Shown: positions 43,203 through 56,926, counted from the first letter of the stretch. The stretch is DNA of 64,000 nucleotides from Flaccisagitta enflata (GCA_965153355.1 OZ231127.1:20088001-20152000), one strand, 5' to 3'. The notes: generated by a model from the letters alone, not told the origin. Numbers and translations: made by a program.

Positions 43203-43745
43203 TAGTCGCGTGCTATGCCCCGCTTTGTCAGTCCATCGGTCCGTCGGTCAGTAACTTTTTGGGCAGCGGCCCCAAAGAGCCGATGTTCTGACTTCTGTAC
43301 GACGCAGGGGGAAATTTCCAGATGTCTGTCCTCCCTTCCATCTGTTTTTCTGTCCAGCCTTTCATTCTTACGTCTGTCCTTACCTCTTGTTGGCTATCCA
43401 GGCCTGTATCAGCGATCTCAGGCCTGATTTCGAACCTCTTAGCCCTAGAATTAGCCCCCAAGACCTCAATTTCGCCCTCCAGACCTCAAATCTGCCCTCC
43501 AGACCTCAAATCAGTCCTCCAGGCCTCAATCCAGCTTACCAGGCCTCAAATCTGCCCTCCAGACCTCAAATCAGGCCTCTAGGCCACAAATCAGCTCTCC
43601 AGGCCTCAAATCTGCCTTGAAGTTTGCCCTCCATACCTCAAATCTGCTATTCAGCTGGCCTGAAATCCTCCCTCCAAACCTCAAAACCACCTTCAATAAC
43701 CTCAATCAGTTATTTAGGCCTGATATAATTCCCCTGGGTCTCACT
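43203..43745 (+). repeat. CGCGAC head fused to a GGGCAGCGGCCCC element and minisatellite
   Basis: 43203-43250 is a family head (TTAGTCGCGTGC..GGTCCGTCGGTC). It is followed by TTTTTGGGCAGCGGCCCC as at 15175, and then by degenerate CCAGACCTCAAATCTGCCCT units to 43745. Confidence 0.65.
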
Positions 43746-43774
43746 CCACCACTTCACATGATTACTCCACGCAG

Positions 43775-44545
43775 CACTAGTGCCCACAGGGTGGAAGAAA
43801 GTTCATGTTGAGTGACCATTGCCCACACATCGTTTTCTAGGTTCTACTCCATGTGGGAAGTGTTTTCTAGCTAAAATCAAATCATCCTTTGAGCGCTTTT
43901 TAAAAGAAATAAAAAATTCAAGGTTTTTAGCTTGATTTTGCATAAAGAATTTTGCAGATGGGGCTGATTTATTTTTTGACAGCATATCTTTATTCCTGAT
44001 AATATTACCTTTTTTGCGATAGGTCGCACTATAAGGTTTTAAAAAGAAATATAATTTTCATATTCCAGACCACAGCTATGACTTTTATTACGGTGGTATA
44101 AGAAATGAAACTTTTATTTATTTTCAAAACCCTATAGTGCAACCTATCAAATCAAAGGGAATTCCCTAAGGAATAACAATATGCTATCAAAAAATAATTT
44201 AAACTAAACTGCAAAATCTTTTATTCAAAATTATACTAAAAATCTTAAATTTTTCATTTTTTTCAAAAAGCGCCCCAAGGATGATTTGAATTTGGCGTGA
44301 AAACACTTCCCCACATTGAGTAGAGCCTAAACAAGGCCGGATACACAGCAATTCAGTCGCGGACGGTTGGGCAGAAGCCGTACCGCAAAAAACGCTCGGA
44401 ATTCAGAAATGTGATCGACGGATGGACGGACCGACGGACGGACCGACCAAAACGGCAAGGTGTAGAGTCGCATGTCCGCGACTAAAAGCCAGGTGGGAAA
44501 AATGGTCACTTAAATTGACCTTTTTTCCACCCTGTGAGCACTAGT
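43775..44545. mobile_element. Large fold-back element with nested CGCGAC copy
   Basis: CACTAGTGCCCACAGGGTGG at the left pairs with CCACCCTGTGAGCACTAGTG at the right, and the arms pair nearly to the centre (about 44070). A minus-strand CGCGAC copy, 44332-44486, interrupts the right arm, so it inserted later. Confidence 0.85.
44332..44486 (-). mobile_element. CGCGAC-family short element, nested
   Basis: Begins CAAGGCCGGATACACAGCA and ends GAGTCGCATGTCCGCGACTA, with GGACGGACCGACGGACGG inside. Reverse orientation. Confidence 0.78.
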
Positions 44546-44687
44546 GGCAGGGCATCGGGTTCCGCTTACCAAGTGCGATCCTCGGATGAGAAGTTTGTGT
44601 TTTTTGGCCTCACTCCTTCAATAAAGGGACTATGTCATACATGGCAAGATCTCATGCTTGAAAGGTATATTTTGACATTATATGATC

Positions 44688-45511
44688 GGGAAAAAAGTCG
44701 AAGTCAGTCTTCAACTTCTTTACATATTTGGGATGAGCATGGTTTTCATTCTCTAATAGGGAAGTTTCGTAAGTCATGCGGCTGAATGTGGCCCCTATGA
44801 AATTGATAAATTTGATAATTCTCTTTCATTTGGCGCTAAGCAGAATGCTCTGTGACAGATATTTTTGGAGTTATGATTTTTGAAAGATTTTTTTATGAAA
44901 AATTCAAATTAGATTTTTCTTGATTTTTTATGATTTTGTGTAGGATCAACAAAATAGTGTTTTGATGTTTTTTTGTTTTTTTGAGCATGCAAATACAAAA
45001 AAAACATGTTTATGTGCATAGCTGCTCATCTGTAAGGGTGTCTTTGAGTATTCTAGCTCATTTAGCTCATTTAACTCGATCATTTTTTTCTGATTTTAAA
45101 TGGGATAAATAGATAGGTGTTTTGATAACTGTCTGAGCATGCAAATACGAGAAAGCATGTCAGTGAGCATAGCTACTCATTGGTAAGGGTGTTTTTTGAG
45201 TATCATAGCTCGATTAGCTTGTTTAGTTCTTTTTTTTTTTCTTTTTAAGTGGGATAAATGAATAGATGGTTTGACACATGTCTGAGCATGCAAATATAAA
45301 AAAAGCATGTCAGTAAGCATAACTGGTTATCTCAATGAGGGATTCTGAGTATTTTAGCTTATCTAGCTCATTTGGCTCAATTTATTTTTCTCTGACTTAC
45401 AGTGCATTCAATACATACAATTGCTTTTGATTTAATCTAACAAATACAAAAATTTGCAGTGATTGAGGTTGAAAGCTCGGTGAAAAGTGACAATGCTTAC
45501 GACTTTTTTCC
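44688..45511. mobile_element. TIR element, GGAAAAAAGTCG family, copy 2
   Basis: Starts GGGAAAAAAGTCGAAG and ends CGACTTTTTTCC followed by a GGCGATAGCCGCC hairpin. It shares GGCGCTAAGCAGAATGCTCTG with the other copies. The interior has a degenerate repeat of about 125 bases around GAGCATGCAAATA. Confidence 0.72.
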
Positions 45512-46407
45512 TCACGGCGATAGCCGCCATTACTGGTACAATTTATACTATAATATACTTTTGGTTAGTTCATTCATATTTGATATTTTTTAAGTAAATA
45601 CTAGAAAATGGCAGTCTTTCCACTCATTTATCAAGGTTGTGACGTAAGTTTGTAGCCAGATTTTAAAGGAGAAAGAGGCAGAGACATGAGTTACTCAGAG
45701 TGATAAAGACGGAGAAACAAAAACTGGTGGCTAGAAACCAATAGAAAGCGATAGATGAATTCAAGACTGAAAGAGGCAGATGGAAGTAACGACAGGCGTA
45801 GATGGACCAAGATCTTGTTAGGGGATTGCAATGGACATTAATAATGTTAAAAAGAAGATAGAAAGATCTAACATACAGACAGCACGGATTAAACATACAA
45901 AGAAGCAAAAGACATCATAAATGAAGCGCAGACAGAAAGACAGACAGAGAGATAGATAGACAGACAGACAGACGGACCGACAGACTGACAGACCAACAGA
46001 GGTTAGCGTCGATAATGAGTAGATAACGAAGGGTTTGTTGACTTTGATGGATTGGTAGATTGTTGGCGCCAGCGGAAGATTGCTTCTAGGGGCCAATTTA
46101 TCCCGATTTGTATTCTCAGCTGGGAATTGATGATTTTCTTTTACAATGAAGTGATTCTCACCGAAGATTAAGGAAGTGTGACAGTCGAGTAAGTTGCAGT
46201 TGCAACAGCGTCTCTAAGCAAGTGTGACAGTTGCAAAACCGTCTCTAAGCAAGTATGATAGTTGCAATAATTTTTCGCAGGAAAAGTGAAAAAACGTCTT
46301 TAAGGAAGTGTTGCAGTTGCAAAAGTGTATCTTAGGAAATTTAAGAGTTGCAGTAGCGTCTCTAAGATACTGCGACAATTGCGGTAGTGCAACAGTTGCA
46401 AAATCAT
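45512..46407. repeat. Non-coding, (GACA)n and a 31-bp minisatellite
   Basis: (GACA)-rich DNA at 45930-45995. 46170-46400 holds degenerate copies of GTTGCAAAANCGTCTCTAAG. No gene. Confidence 0.6.
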
Positions 46408-46682
46408 AGTCATTCTCTATTAGTTAACAAGAATTCATGCAAAGTCAGAGGAAAGTTCTCTATCAGAGGGATATGACTCAAAATCATGTATACAGAAAAT
46501 ATTTTTGCCTATGTTTTACTATGGGAAAGGGGGTGGGTGGCGGCGCCAATTCATAGGGGTTCTGGGGCTAAATTTTTTTCATGAACCATCTGTAAACATG
46601 ATTTTGGGCCATATCCCTTCGATAGAGAACTTTTCTATGACATCGCATTAATTGTTGTTAGGCTATTCTCTATTGTTAAAAG
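46408..46682. mobile_element. Fold-back element
   Basis: Left CATTCTCTATTAGTTAACAA and AAAGTTCTCTATC are mirrored on the right as GATAGAGAACTTTT and GGCTATTCTCTATTGTTAAA. Arms about 95 bases. Confidence 0.75.
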
Positions 46683-47613
46683 AATGTCCGTTCATTCGTC
46701 CGTCCGTTCATCCGAAACTTCTTCTCATTACTGTTGCTCGGCCGTATCATCGTGCCTGATTCAGCAAGTGCAATCTGCCCCCTCGTTATCATTTTTCCAT
46801 TTAAGCTGGGCTTTATGGTTTGCTCGTTACCTTCTTTTCTTTTCTTTTCTTTTCTTTTCTTTTCTCTTCATATTCCTTTTCCCTTTTCCCTTGGGCATAA
46901 TGTTTTTGCACTTGGTGAATATATATCCAGAATATGTTCCTTTATCCTTGAGCGCTATTCTCTTTTTAAAATAGCTGTCCGTTCTTTCCCTCTGACGTGG
47001 CTTCTCCCTCTCAAGGTCCATAACCCATCATCTTTTTTCACTTTATAATCTCTCATGATTTTTTTTACGGCATGAACCCTCCTGGGCGGCGGACTTGTAG
47101 AACCGATGATCTTTACGAATGGGGAAAAAGCCTAAACGCCCAGCCTTTACCCCTCCAATGATATAACTACTATACTGCATCCCTACAATTCTACAAACAA
47201 CACCGGTGATAATTTTCCTCTTACAATCAAATGAATTCGTACTTTTTATGAGATTTTTAATCACATGCGTGTGATTCTTAAAGTTGCCAAGTCTGTTGGT
47301 CTGTCAGTTAATTACACAATAGATTTGCTGGTCTTTGTGAGCATTTCTTTATTTCATTCCCCTGCTAAAAGAACCAAGATATTCCCTGCCCCTGCACACC
47401 CCCGTGTGATTATAGGACTTGAATAACTTTTGGACCAATTTGCATGCCCATAAAACACATTAAACTAGGATGACAGATTGAGCACCGAGAAGGGCGCTTC
47501 TGCCCACTTTATCGTGGTCCGTGGTTGACAGGTTGATAGATTTTCTTAAAAAATTTTACAAATCGGATCTTTGACAGCGAAGCTTCATCATTGTTACTCA
47601 AACATTAGTCGTC
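46683..47613. other. Non-coding, with a diverged CGCGAC copy
   Basis: 47262-47420 keeps the order of the family (GTGTGATT head, GTCTGTTGGTCTGTC, CCTGCCCCTGCACACCC) but is diverged. The rest shows nothing I can support. Confidence 0.4.
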
Positions 47614-47754
47614 ATGGCAGAATGGATGGAAAGCTTAAACATGTTAATCTCTATAAACGAACAAAAAAGATATGAAGATAAAGAGGGAGAATACGTGCGA
47701 TGTCAACTACATCCTCTCAACAACCAAAACAATCCCAGTGTTTTGGTGTCTTTC

Positions 47755-47756
<2 letters not shown>
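47614..47756 (+). CDS. Weak candidate coding stretch
   Basis: ATG in a fair context (GTCATGG) opens MAEWMESLNMLISINEQKRY and stays open into a (GA)n tract. No donor was found before the repeat. Composition is protein-like but the case rests on that alone. Confidence 0.15.
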
Positions 47757-47794
<38 letters not shown>

Positions 47795-48162
47795 AAGAGA
47801 AAGAGAAAGAGAGAGACAGAGACAGAGAGAGCTATTGACAGACAAAGGTACAGACACAGATAAACAGACAGAGACAAACGGACAGATAGACTGGATGAAA
47901 AAGACAAAGACAGATAGGTGGACAGGCAGTTAGACAGAAGAACAGACAACTTGGAGAACGTATCGACATTACTAATGGCCAGTGACGTCCATCGGCTTAA
48001 ATCTTGACAACCTCGAGATGCCAATGTTGTTGGTTATAGATTGACGTCTCACGCATGCCTGCACCCACGCACGCGCACGATTAAACACGCACGCACGATT
48101 ACTCACGCACGCACGCGAACGATTACACACGCACGCACCCGCGCACGAATGCACTGCATTTG
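47757..48162. repeat. (GA)n, (GACA)n and (ACGC)n tracts
   Basis: (GA)n 47759-47830, GACA-rich to 47950, and ACGCACGC blocks at 48050-48150. Confidence 0.8.
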
Positions 48163-48630
48163 GGGGCTTCGCATAGCAAAAAAATTGATTTTCTTCTCGT
48201 CCCGCTTACCAATACGGAGTGAAAGAAATCATGAAGATGACCGTTTTCCTTTTTTCAAAATTCCTTCATCTTCCGTTTTTGTTTTGGCCAAAAAGTTTCC
48301 TCAGATTTCCCAGAATTCAGCAAAATCCTGTGTAGTCTTGTTACAAAAGGAAGAATTGTTAGTTTAGAAAATCATGATTTTTATAGAAATGAATTAAAAT
48401 ATTACAGCATAAGTTACAAAGGAGCTTGTGAAAAGGCAGATTAACAATTCTTTAAAGAGCAGAAATTTGTAAAAGCTAATTCAAAATCAGCATATTTTTA
48501 TATCCCACTGCAATATACAAATTAGGCGAATTTTGATAAAAGAAAAATGGTAAGGGTTCTAAAATTGGCCACTCCACATTAGGTCAAGAGGATGAAAAGA
48601 AATAAGCAACTTTTGCTATGTGAAGCAACC
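48163..48630. mobile_element. TIR element, GCTTCACATAGCAAAAG family, copy 2
   Basis: Left end GGGGCTTCGCATAGCAAAAA and right end CTTTTGCTATGTGAAGCAAC are inverse. Same length class and tips as 36302-36804. Confidence 0.78.
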
Positions 48631-49034
48631 AAGCACAGCATTCACGCGCTTACTGAGCTGAAGCGAAGGGACACGCTGAAAGACCACGAGCGTCAGTTTG
48701 GCCCTCATTCCGGCAATATCAGGTTTAGAAAAGCTTAAAACGCAAACGCAAGATACCCAGCTTGAATATCTTTTACTCATGATGTACCATTAACATTCAT
48801 CGTCATATAAAGCGCTATAAATCATCCAAACATATCTCAAGTTCAACGTGCCACTCTCATCCAATGACCAGTGGTCATGATGCAAATTTCTTAGTAATCG
48901 TCGTGTCTCTTACTTTCACCAATAATGTAAAATCGCGCATAAGTATAATATGAATCTCATATTCACAAATCGTCATGCCCTGTACTCAAAAGAGGTTTTC
49001 GCATTGGAACAATTGATAGGGAATATCATAGTTT
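48631..49034. other. Non-coding DNA
   Basis: Nothing recognised. Confidence 0.4.
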
Positions 49035-49543
49035 GGAAAAAAGTCGAAGAATACCTTCGGCTTTTTGAGACCTACGGCGGAAATTGATTTTCCCTTTTTC
49101 TCATGAGTGGTTTGAGGAAGTTGATCATTTTTTGGGGCCGAATGGTACTACGCATGAAATTAATAGCTAAGAAAAAGCTAATTCTCCTCTTTCAGATGAC
49201 GCCAAGCAGAATTCTGTGCGATTGATAGTCTTGGAGCTATGATTTTTTTAATCTTTTTTTATTTTTCTGCATTTTTTACATATTTCCCAAAAATGCCGAA
49301 TCGAGTTAGTTGAAGTCTATTTGAACTTTGAAATGTCCCAGGTGATAATTGTGCATCCTGGCAGCACAGTCTATCTCTCATTTCAACTTCGGACTCTATG
49401 AGAGACTTTGTCCATCAGTCCATCCATCGGTCTGTTGGCCCGTTTGGCCGTCCGAGTGGAAAAAAAGGAAAAACTTGTTGGATAGCCCCTGTCCACCTGT
49501 CCGCAACTCTCTTTTATTCTCTCAGCATTTACGACTTTTTTCC
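49035..49543. mobile_element. TIR element, GGAAAAAAGTCG family, copy 3
   Basis: Starts GGAAAAAAGTCGAAGAATAC and ends CGACTTTTTTCC. The interior is closely similar to 19336-19969, including ATGACGCCAAGCAGAATTCT and CATCCTGGCAGCACAGTCT. It lacks about 120 bases present in copy 1. Confidence 0.85.
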
Positions 49544-49775
49544 TACGGCGATTAGCCGCCCTTATTGGTAGTATCTTGATAATGTACCTAATGCGACAAC
49601 CCCTTCTAATCATGTCTTCCGCTTTCCCCATCACGCATCTCTTCCCATCAAAACCCTTTAATTCCACATGAGAGCTTTCTGACTTGCAGCTCGCCAGCCG
49701 TTACATTTCAAGGAGGCAACACTCAGGCTCTTCACAGTATCGTTGATTAGAGCGTTTTCCATGGTATGGATGGCG

Positions 49776-49880
<105 letters not shown>

Positions 49881-50180
49881 CCTTGTCTTCGTATTTGTCG
49901 TTGTCTCTTCGTCTTTGTCTTTGTCTTTTTTGTCTTCGCTTTTTTTTTGGGGGGGGGGGGCGGCGGGAGGGGCAGTACAATATCTTTATATTCTATTGTC
50001 CGTGAATGATATGCTTCAACTGCGTTACCACAATCGTTTGGCTTAGCCTTAAACACACTTTTGTCCGTTAAGAACCTTTCTTGCTCTAGCTTTGATGGAT
50101 TTTTGGATCCGATTTTTAGGAGCACTGAGACTTTGTACCCTCGGAGCACCGCGTCGCGCCCCGGCTTAAGAACTCGCCCC

Positions 50181-50182
<2 letters not shown>

Positions 50183-50267
<85 letters not shown>
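50183..50267. repeat. (CT)n microsatellite
   Basis: About 85 bases, immediately left of the next element. Confidence 0.97.
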
Positions 50268-50271
<4 letters not shown>

Positions 50272-50288
50272 ACTCACTCACTCCCACT

Positions 50289-51080
50289 TAAAGCCAAACC
50301 CAAGCGGCTAGCCGGCCCGGCTGTGAATCGGCTCATGAAAAAATACCATGATATTACTACTGTGATGTCACATCGCTCATTTATACTCAAAATCATACAT
50401 AAGCCAGTTGGAGCAGTTGGAGTAGTTTGGAGCGGTTTGGAGAGGGCTCTCCTCGCATTTTTATGATATCATCACTGTTATCTACTGTCCAAATCACCTC
50501 CCTAATATAATATGATCCAATCTGTTCCCAATAGCAACTACTCAAAAAAGGTTGTTAACTAATCAGCTATATCTGAGACTGACATTGGGTCGTCAGCAAG
50601 TGTCAAAACACATTAGTCACCATAACTAGGCATGACTATATCCAGACATATCTCCCCTATTCATGGGGCCATATGTCATTGATCAGAAGTTGTCCGTTTA
50701 CCCCAGGCAAACAAATTTTAGGGCATTCACCCAAGCCACACAAAAATATTTTTTTATTCATGTATTCTAGCCCATGCCCACTTCCCTAACTCAAAAAAAT
50801 TACAGAATAAGAAAATAAAGTGAAAAAGAAGGGAAAAAAAAGGGGGAAAAAAGACAGAAAGAAGGAAAGAAAGAAAGAAAGAAAGAAAGATAGTTAGAAA
50901 GAGAGAAAGAAAGATAGAAAGATAGAGAAAGAATGACCAAAATATGAAATCACCGCCACAATTTTGATGTTCTTTTTCGGCTTTAAATTCATAAATCAAT
51001 GATTTGAAATTTGAAAATCACCAAAACGGCCCGGCCCGGCTTAACGGCTAGCCGTTGAGCCGGGCCGGCCAGCCTCCTGG
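50289..51080. mobile_element. TIR element with GGCTAGCCGGCCCGGCT ends
   Basis: AAAGCCAAACCC with GGCTAGCCGGCCCGGCT at the left is matched in inverse by AGCCGGGCCGGCCAGCC with GGGTTTGGCTTT at the right. The interior is AT-rich without coding. (CT)n tracts lie just outside both ends. Confidence 0.6.
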
Positions 51081-51088
51081 GTTTGGCT

Positions 51089-51189
<101 letters not shown>

Positions 51190-51397
51190 CGTCTTCCTGA
51201 CGTTGTTTATCATCGTCAAAATTTGTTTGGATCTTGGTTGCCCGCTCATTCATGATAAAATTGCCACCAGATAGCCAGGCAGCCAGGCAGCCAGCCTCAT
51301 GTCTTCGGAGAGGCGAGTGATTAGAAAAGCATGTTTATCATTTTAAAGCCGGCGATGGAAGGGAAGGAAGGAAGAAACACTTGCCACCACCACCACG

Positions 51398-51400
<3 letters not shown>

Positions 51401-51471
<71 letters not shown>

Positions 51472-51560
51472 CAGAGAGAGACAGAGAGAGAGACAGAGAG
51501 ACAGAGAGAGACAGAGAGAGAGAGAGACAGAGAGAGACAGAGAGAGAGAGACAGAGACAA
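51401..51560. repeat. (GA)n with GACA interruptions
   Basis: Pure (GA)n grading into AGACAGAG units. Confidence 0.95.
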
Positions 51561-51758
51561 AAAGACAGAAATGCAGACACACGATCGGGCGGACAAACGG
51601 AGATGAGAGGGAGAGGGAAATGGATAAAAGGGAATGAAGAAAAGAAGAATCAAAAAAGCAAAGAGACAGAAAACAAGAAACAAGAAAACAAACAAACAAA
51701 CAAACAAGAAAACAAACAAACATTGAGTAAAAGATACGCGAGAAAGAAAAGGAGAAAA

Positions 51759-51930
51759 GACCAAATACACGGCACCATCAGTCGCGTGCGGGTGGGGAGG
51801 GGCAGTGGCGTAGGAGTCAATCGGACACTTGATGAGGAACGGCGACGCCAAAAACGCATCAAATGTGACCAACCGACGAGAGGATGGACCGACCGCCCGG
51901 AAGACCGACTAACAAGTGGCTTATACTCGC
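51759..51930 (-). mobile_element. CGCGAC-family short element
   Basis: Begins ACCAAATACACGGCACCATC and contains GTCGCGTGCGGGTGGGGAGG and GGATGGACCGACCGCC. Reverse orientation, head diverged. Confidence 0.6.
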
Positions 51931-52145
51931 CTGTTAATCTGGAAGGGTTGATTGAATCTATGGCATCAGCTGTTCCTGCAATCGGCGGCAGGTCTTCTTA
52001 GGTTCGCTTATCCACACGCTAGGCGGTAGGAGGGCGGTTGTAATAGAGATTGGTCCCTAGAGTAGAGATTGTAATTGACTGACCCGCAAGCAGGGCTCCC
52101 AAAAAGGAAAAGGGTTTCAAGTTCCAGAGCGTAGAGAACGAAGTA

Positions 52146-52630
<485 letters not shown>

Positions 52631-53846
52631 AACAGTTGCGCGAGCGGATCGACAACCAGACAGTCACATCAATAAACTCATTTCGACGGATTTTCTAGAT
52701 AGATTGACAGATAGATTGACAGATAGATAAACACTGGCAGCGACTGGGAGACGTCGATGGAGATGGTGGATTAGAAATGGTTTTCGATTTGCACCACTTT
52801 TGTTTTGTGGGCTAAAGGGGAATCCAATAGGGGCTATCCGTTAGGGCGTGTTAAGCATGAACGCTGCCAACTAAACTGAGGGTTTGGGCATATGAATGCT
52901 TCAGTCTCCACCACGTCGGCCTGATTTTTTTATGACCATGTGAAAATTGAGAGTTATACCCAATATGAACAACATCTTTACTATTTTAAGGACCATAACT
53001 TGACAACAAAGCCTTTATTTTCAAGATTTCCGTTTCTTTTGTCACTGAAGTGAACAAAGAGGAGGATATGATATTGGGATGAATCCGCGTCAGCTTTATT
53101 TGCGTATCACACGTGACTCATTGTTTGATCAAACATAATCGATTTTGATGCACAGTTGTCTCAGCTTTAAATTAAAACGCGTCAACGCAGTGTCACGCTT
53201 TGTGCCCTTGTGTATCTGTCTAACAGTTACTGTCTTCCGTCCTCGGTTTTTCCTTTTCATGCTTTTCTGTTCAAAGAATAGTCATTCTTGTAATTCTTTC
53301 ATCTAATGAACATTTGATTTTAAGTCGATTTTCTCTGCTGTCTGTCTCACTATGTCGTAAATGGGAAAGACAATCCACTTTTGACTATCACTTCTCCATG
53401 TCTGGCTACGTCGTAAATGGGAAAGACAATCCATCTTGGACTAGCACTTCTCCATGTCCGGCCTTGGGTTTTTTTTCAGGTTTCCAAGGACTAAATCTCA
53501 GAAAACCTTCTCGAAGGTGAATTAGAAGGAAAAACTTGCTCCGGGACTTGAGGCGTGTCTAGGAAACGGTCCTGAAGGGGACAAATGGTGTGGCAAAACT
53601 CACTTACAACATCCGTACGAAAAAAAGTTATATGCAGTTCTGTGAAGTAAAATGAGAATACACTGGATAATTATCTTTTCCTCTCTCCAGGCCCTATTAC
53701 TAAGATATAACCGAAAAAATCCATTGCATTCTTATTCATTTCAGCAATCCTAGGAAGATCTAGCCGAGTAACTCCGAGACGTTTTCACTGTTTGAGGTAC
53801 TGGTAATATCATATTTCATTTTTATTTGCCATCAGTTTTATTTTTA
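52631..53846. other. Non-coding, with a 62-bp tandem duplication
   Basis: 53349-53470 holds two copies of TCGTAAATGGGAAAGACAAT followed by ACTTCTCCATGTC. No gene supported. Confidence 0.5.
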
Positions 53847-55599
53847 GTCGCGTGCACGCGACTCTACAACCCGCTTTGTCCGTCGGTCGGTTGGTCGGTC
53901 GGTCGGTCGGTTGGTTGGTCACACTTTACTTTTTTTATCAATTTTATTAACTTAAGTCATTTTTAGTCATTCTAAGTCATTCTAAGTTATTCTAAGTCAT
54001 TCTAAGTCATTCTTAGTCATTTTAAGTCATTTTAAGTTATTCTAAGTCATTATTGTCATTTCATTCAATATAGTCCTTTTCATAGTTTTCAGTCATGCTA
54101 AGTCATTTCAAGTTATTTTAAGTCATTTCAAGTGATTCTAAGTCATTTCAAGTGATTTTAAGGCATTTAATTCATTCCAAGTCATTTTAAGTCATTATTG
54201 TCATTTTAGTCACTATAATCCTTTTCATCATTTGATGTTATTTTAAGTCATTTTAAGTCATTTTAAGTCATTTTAAGTCATTTTAAGTCATTTTAAGTCA
54301 CTTTATGTCATTATACGTCATTCTAAGTCATCTTAGGTCATTTTTAGTCATTCTAAGTCATTCTAAGTCATTTTCTGTCATTTTAGTCATTTTAGTCAAT
54401 GTAGTGATTTCACTTTTTATTTATTTAATTATAGGTAATTATAGGTCATTATGAAATTTTGGGTAATCATAGGTCATTATAGGTAATCATAGGTCATTGT
54501 AGGTAATTATAGGTCATTATGTAATTATAGGTAATTATAGGTCATTAAAGGTAATTATAGGTTATTATGCAATTATAGGTCATTATTGGTAATAATATGT
54601 CAGTATGTAATCATAGGTAATTATAGGTAATTATAGGTAATTATAGGTAATTATAGGACATAATAGGTAATTATAGGTAATTATAGGTAATTACAGGTAA
54701 TTATAGGTCATTATGTAATTATAGGTAATTATAGGTCATAAGAGGTAATTATAGGTCATTACAGGTCATAATGCAATTATAGGTCATTATTGGTAATTTT
54801 AGGTCATTATGTAATTTTAGAAAATTATAGCTTATAAAAGGTAATAATAGATCATTATAGGTAATTCTAGGTCATTATGTAATTATAGGTAATTATAGGT
54901 CATTATAGATAGTTATAGGTAATAATAGGTCATTATGAAATCAAAGGTAATTATTGGTAATCAAAGGTTATTAAAGGTAATTACAGGTCATTATGTAATT
55001 ATAGGTAATTATAGGGTATTATAGGTCATTATAGGTAATTATACATCAATTAACAATTATAGGTAATTATAGGTCATTATTCAATTATTGGTAATTTTAG
55101 CTAATCATAGCTAATTATTAGTGATTATAGGTCATTATGCAATTATAGGTAATCATAGGTCATTATAGGTCATTATGTTAGTAAAGGTAGGTATGGGTAA
55201 TCATAGGTAATCATAGGTCTTTTTAGGTATTTGTAGGTCATTATTTAATTATGAGTAATTATAGGTAATTATAGGTAATCATAGGTCATTATAGGTAATT
55301 ATAGGTCATTATGTTATTATAAGTTTTTGTGGGTAATTATGGGTAATCATACATTATTATTGGTAATCATTGGTCCATATGTAATCATAGGTCTATATGT
55401 AATCATAGGTCTTTATAGGTACTTATAGGTCATTATTTGATTATGGGTAATAATTATAGGTAATTATAGGTAATTATAGGTAATTAAAGGTCAGCAGGTA
55501 ATTATAGTCTTTATTGTCATCACAGGAAATAATGTACTTATATAATTAGGCGATTATGTAAAGAAGTATCGCACGCGACTTATAGGTGTTGGCCTTGTT
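53847..55599 (+). mobile_element. CGCGAC-family element with 1.5-kb internal array
   Basis: Head TTAGTCGCGTGCACGCGACT, GGTCGGTCGG run and CACACTTTACTTTTTT as in the short copies, then about 480 bases of AAGTCATTCT-type 10-bp repeats, then about 1.1 kb of TAGGTAATTA/TAGGTCATTA 10-bp repeats, then the tail GCACGCGACTTATAGGTGTT plus GGCCTTG. A standard element whose middle is replaced by two tandem arrays. Confidence 0.82.
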
Positions 55600-56438
55600 C
55601 GACTAAAAAGCAGTAGCGACCAGGCCCGTATATAATTGAGTTCCCCCCCCCCCCATCAAAGGGTTTGGAGATATGGAAAAAATGAAAGAGGGAAAAAAAG
55701 AGAAAAAAAGAAAATTTGGGGTAAAACAAAACTTTTGGCAGTCCCAAATCATAAAAATTGATTAGTAAAACACAATTCAACACTGTTTAAAACTTAACTA
55801 CACTTTTTTATCGCTTTATGGGGAAGAAAATCATAGATTTTACAATGCGTCGCGGGGAAGAAAATCAAAGGCAGGGGGGGGGGAATCAAAAGCGACTCAA
55901 TTTCATATACCCCTGTTAGCGACTTAAAAGCATGAGCGTTTGTTCAGGCTTTTGGTCCGTCCTATATAACTCTTAGTAAACCAGGTCTCTTTGCGTCCTT
56001 GTTTTTTTTTTCTATTTTCTGGGTCATTCTCTCCATTATTCTATCCTTAATTTGCGGCCGAGGCTTCATTCATTTCTCATTTTCTTTCCTCGTCGTTGTC
56101 GTTGTCGTTGTCTGACGTTGTCTGTCGTTGTCTGTCGTTGTCGTTGTCGTTTTCGTTGTCGTCGTTGTCGAGTGTTGAAAGTTTTCCTTCCCTTCATTTT
56201 GTTCGAGCTTCATCGCTCCATCAAGTGTGTGAGTATGGGGGGAGGGGGGGGGGGGGTAGGAAGCAGGAGGAACCGGCTGAGAAGGGACAGAAAAGATTGT
56301 ACATGAGGTGTGAGGATGTTTTTAGGCGGTAGTAATTTTGAAAAGGTCGCTTGGGGAGTAGGAGCAAAGGGAAATGGTGGTGCTTTCAGGGAGCAATGAG
56401 ACGGAAAAGAGTTTTAATCTAAACCGCCTAAGAACTAG
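55600..56438. other. Non-coding, short simple repeats
   Basis: Poly-C at about 55644, poly-G at about 55876 and 56239-56255, and GTTGTC repeats at 56094-56170. No gene supported. Confidence 0.5.

Positions 56439-56926
<488 letters not shown>

Noticed and set aside
44534-44785. 83-codon protein-like plus-strand frame
   Set aside because: It runs from the end of a fold-back element into the TIR of another element, so it is a chance frame.
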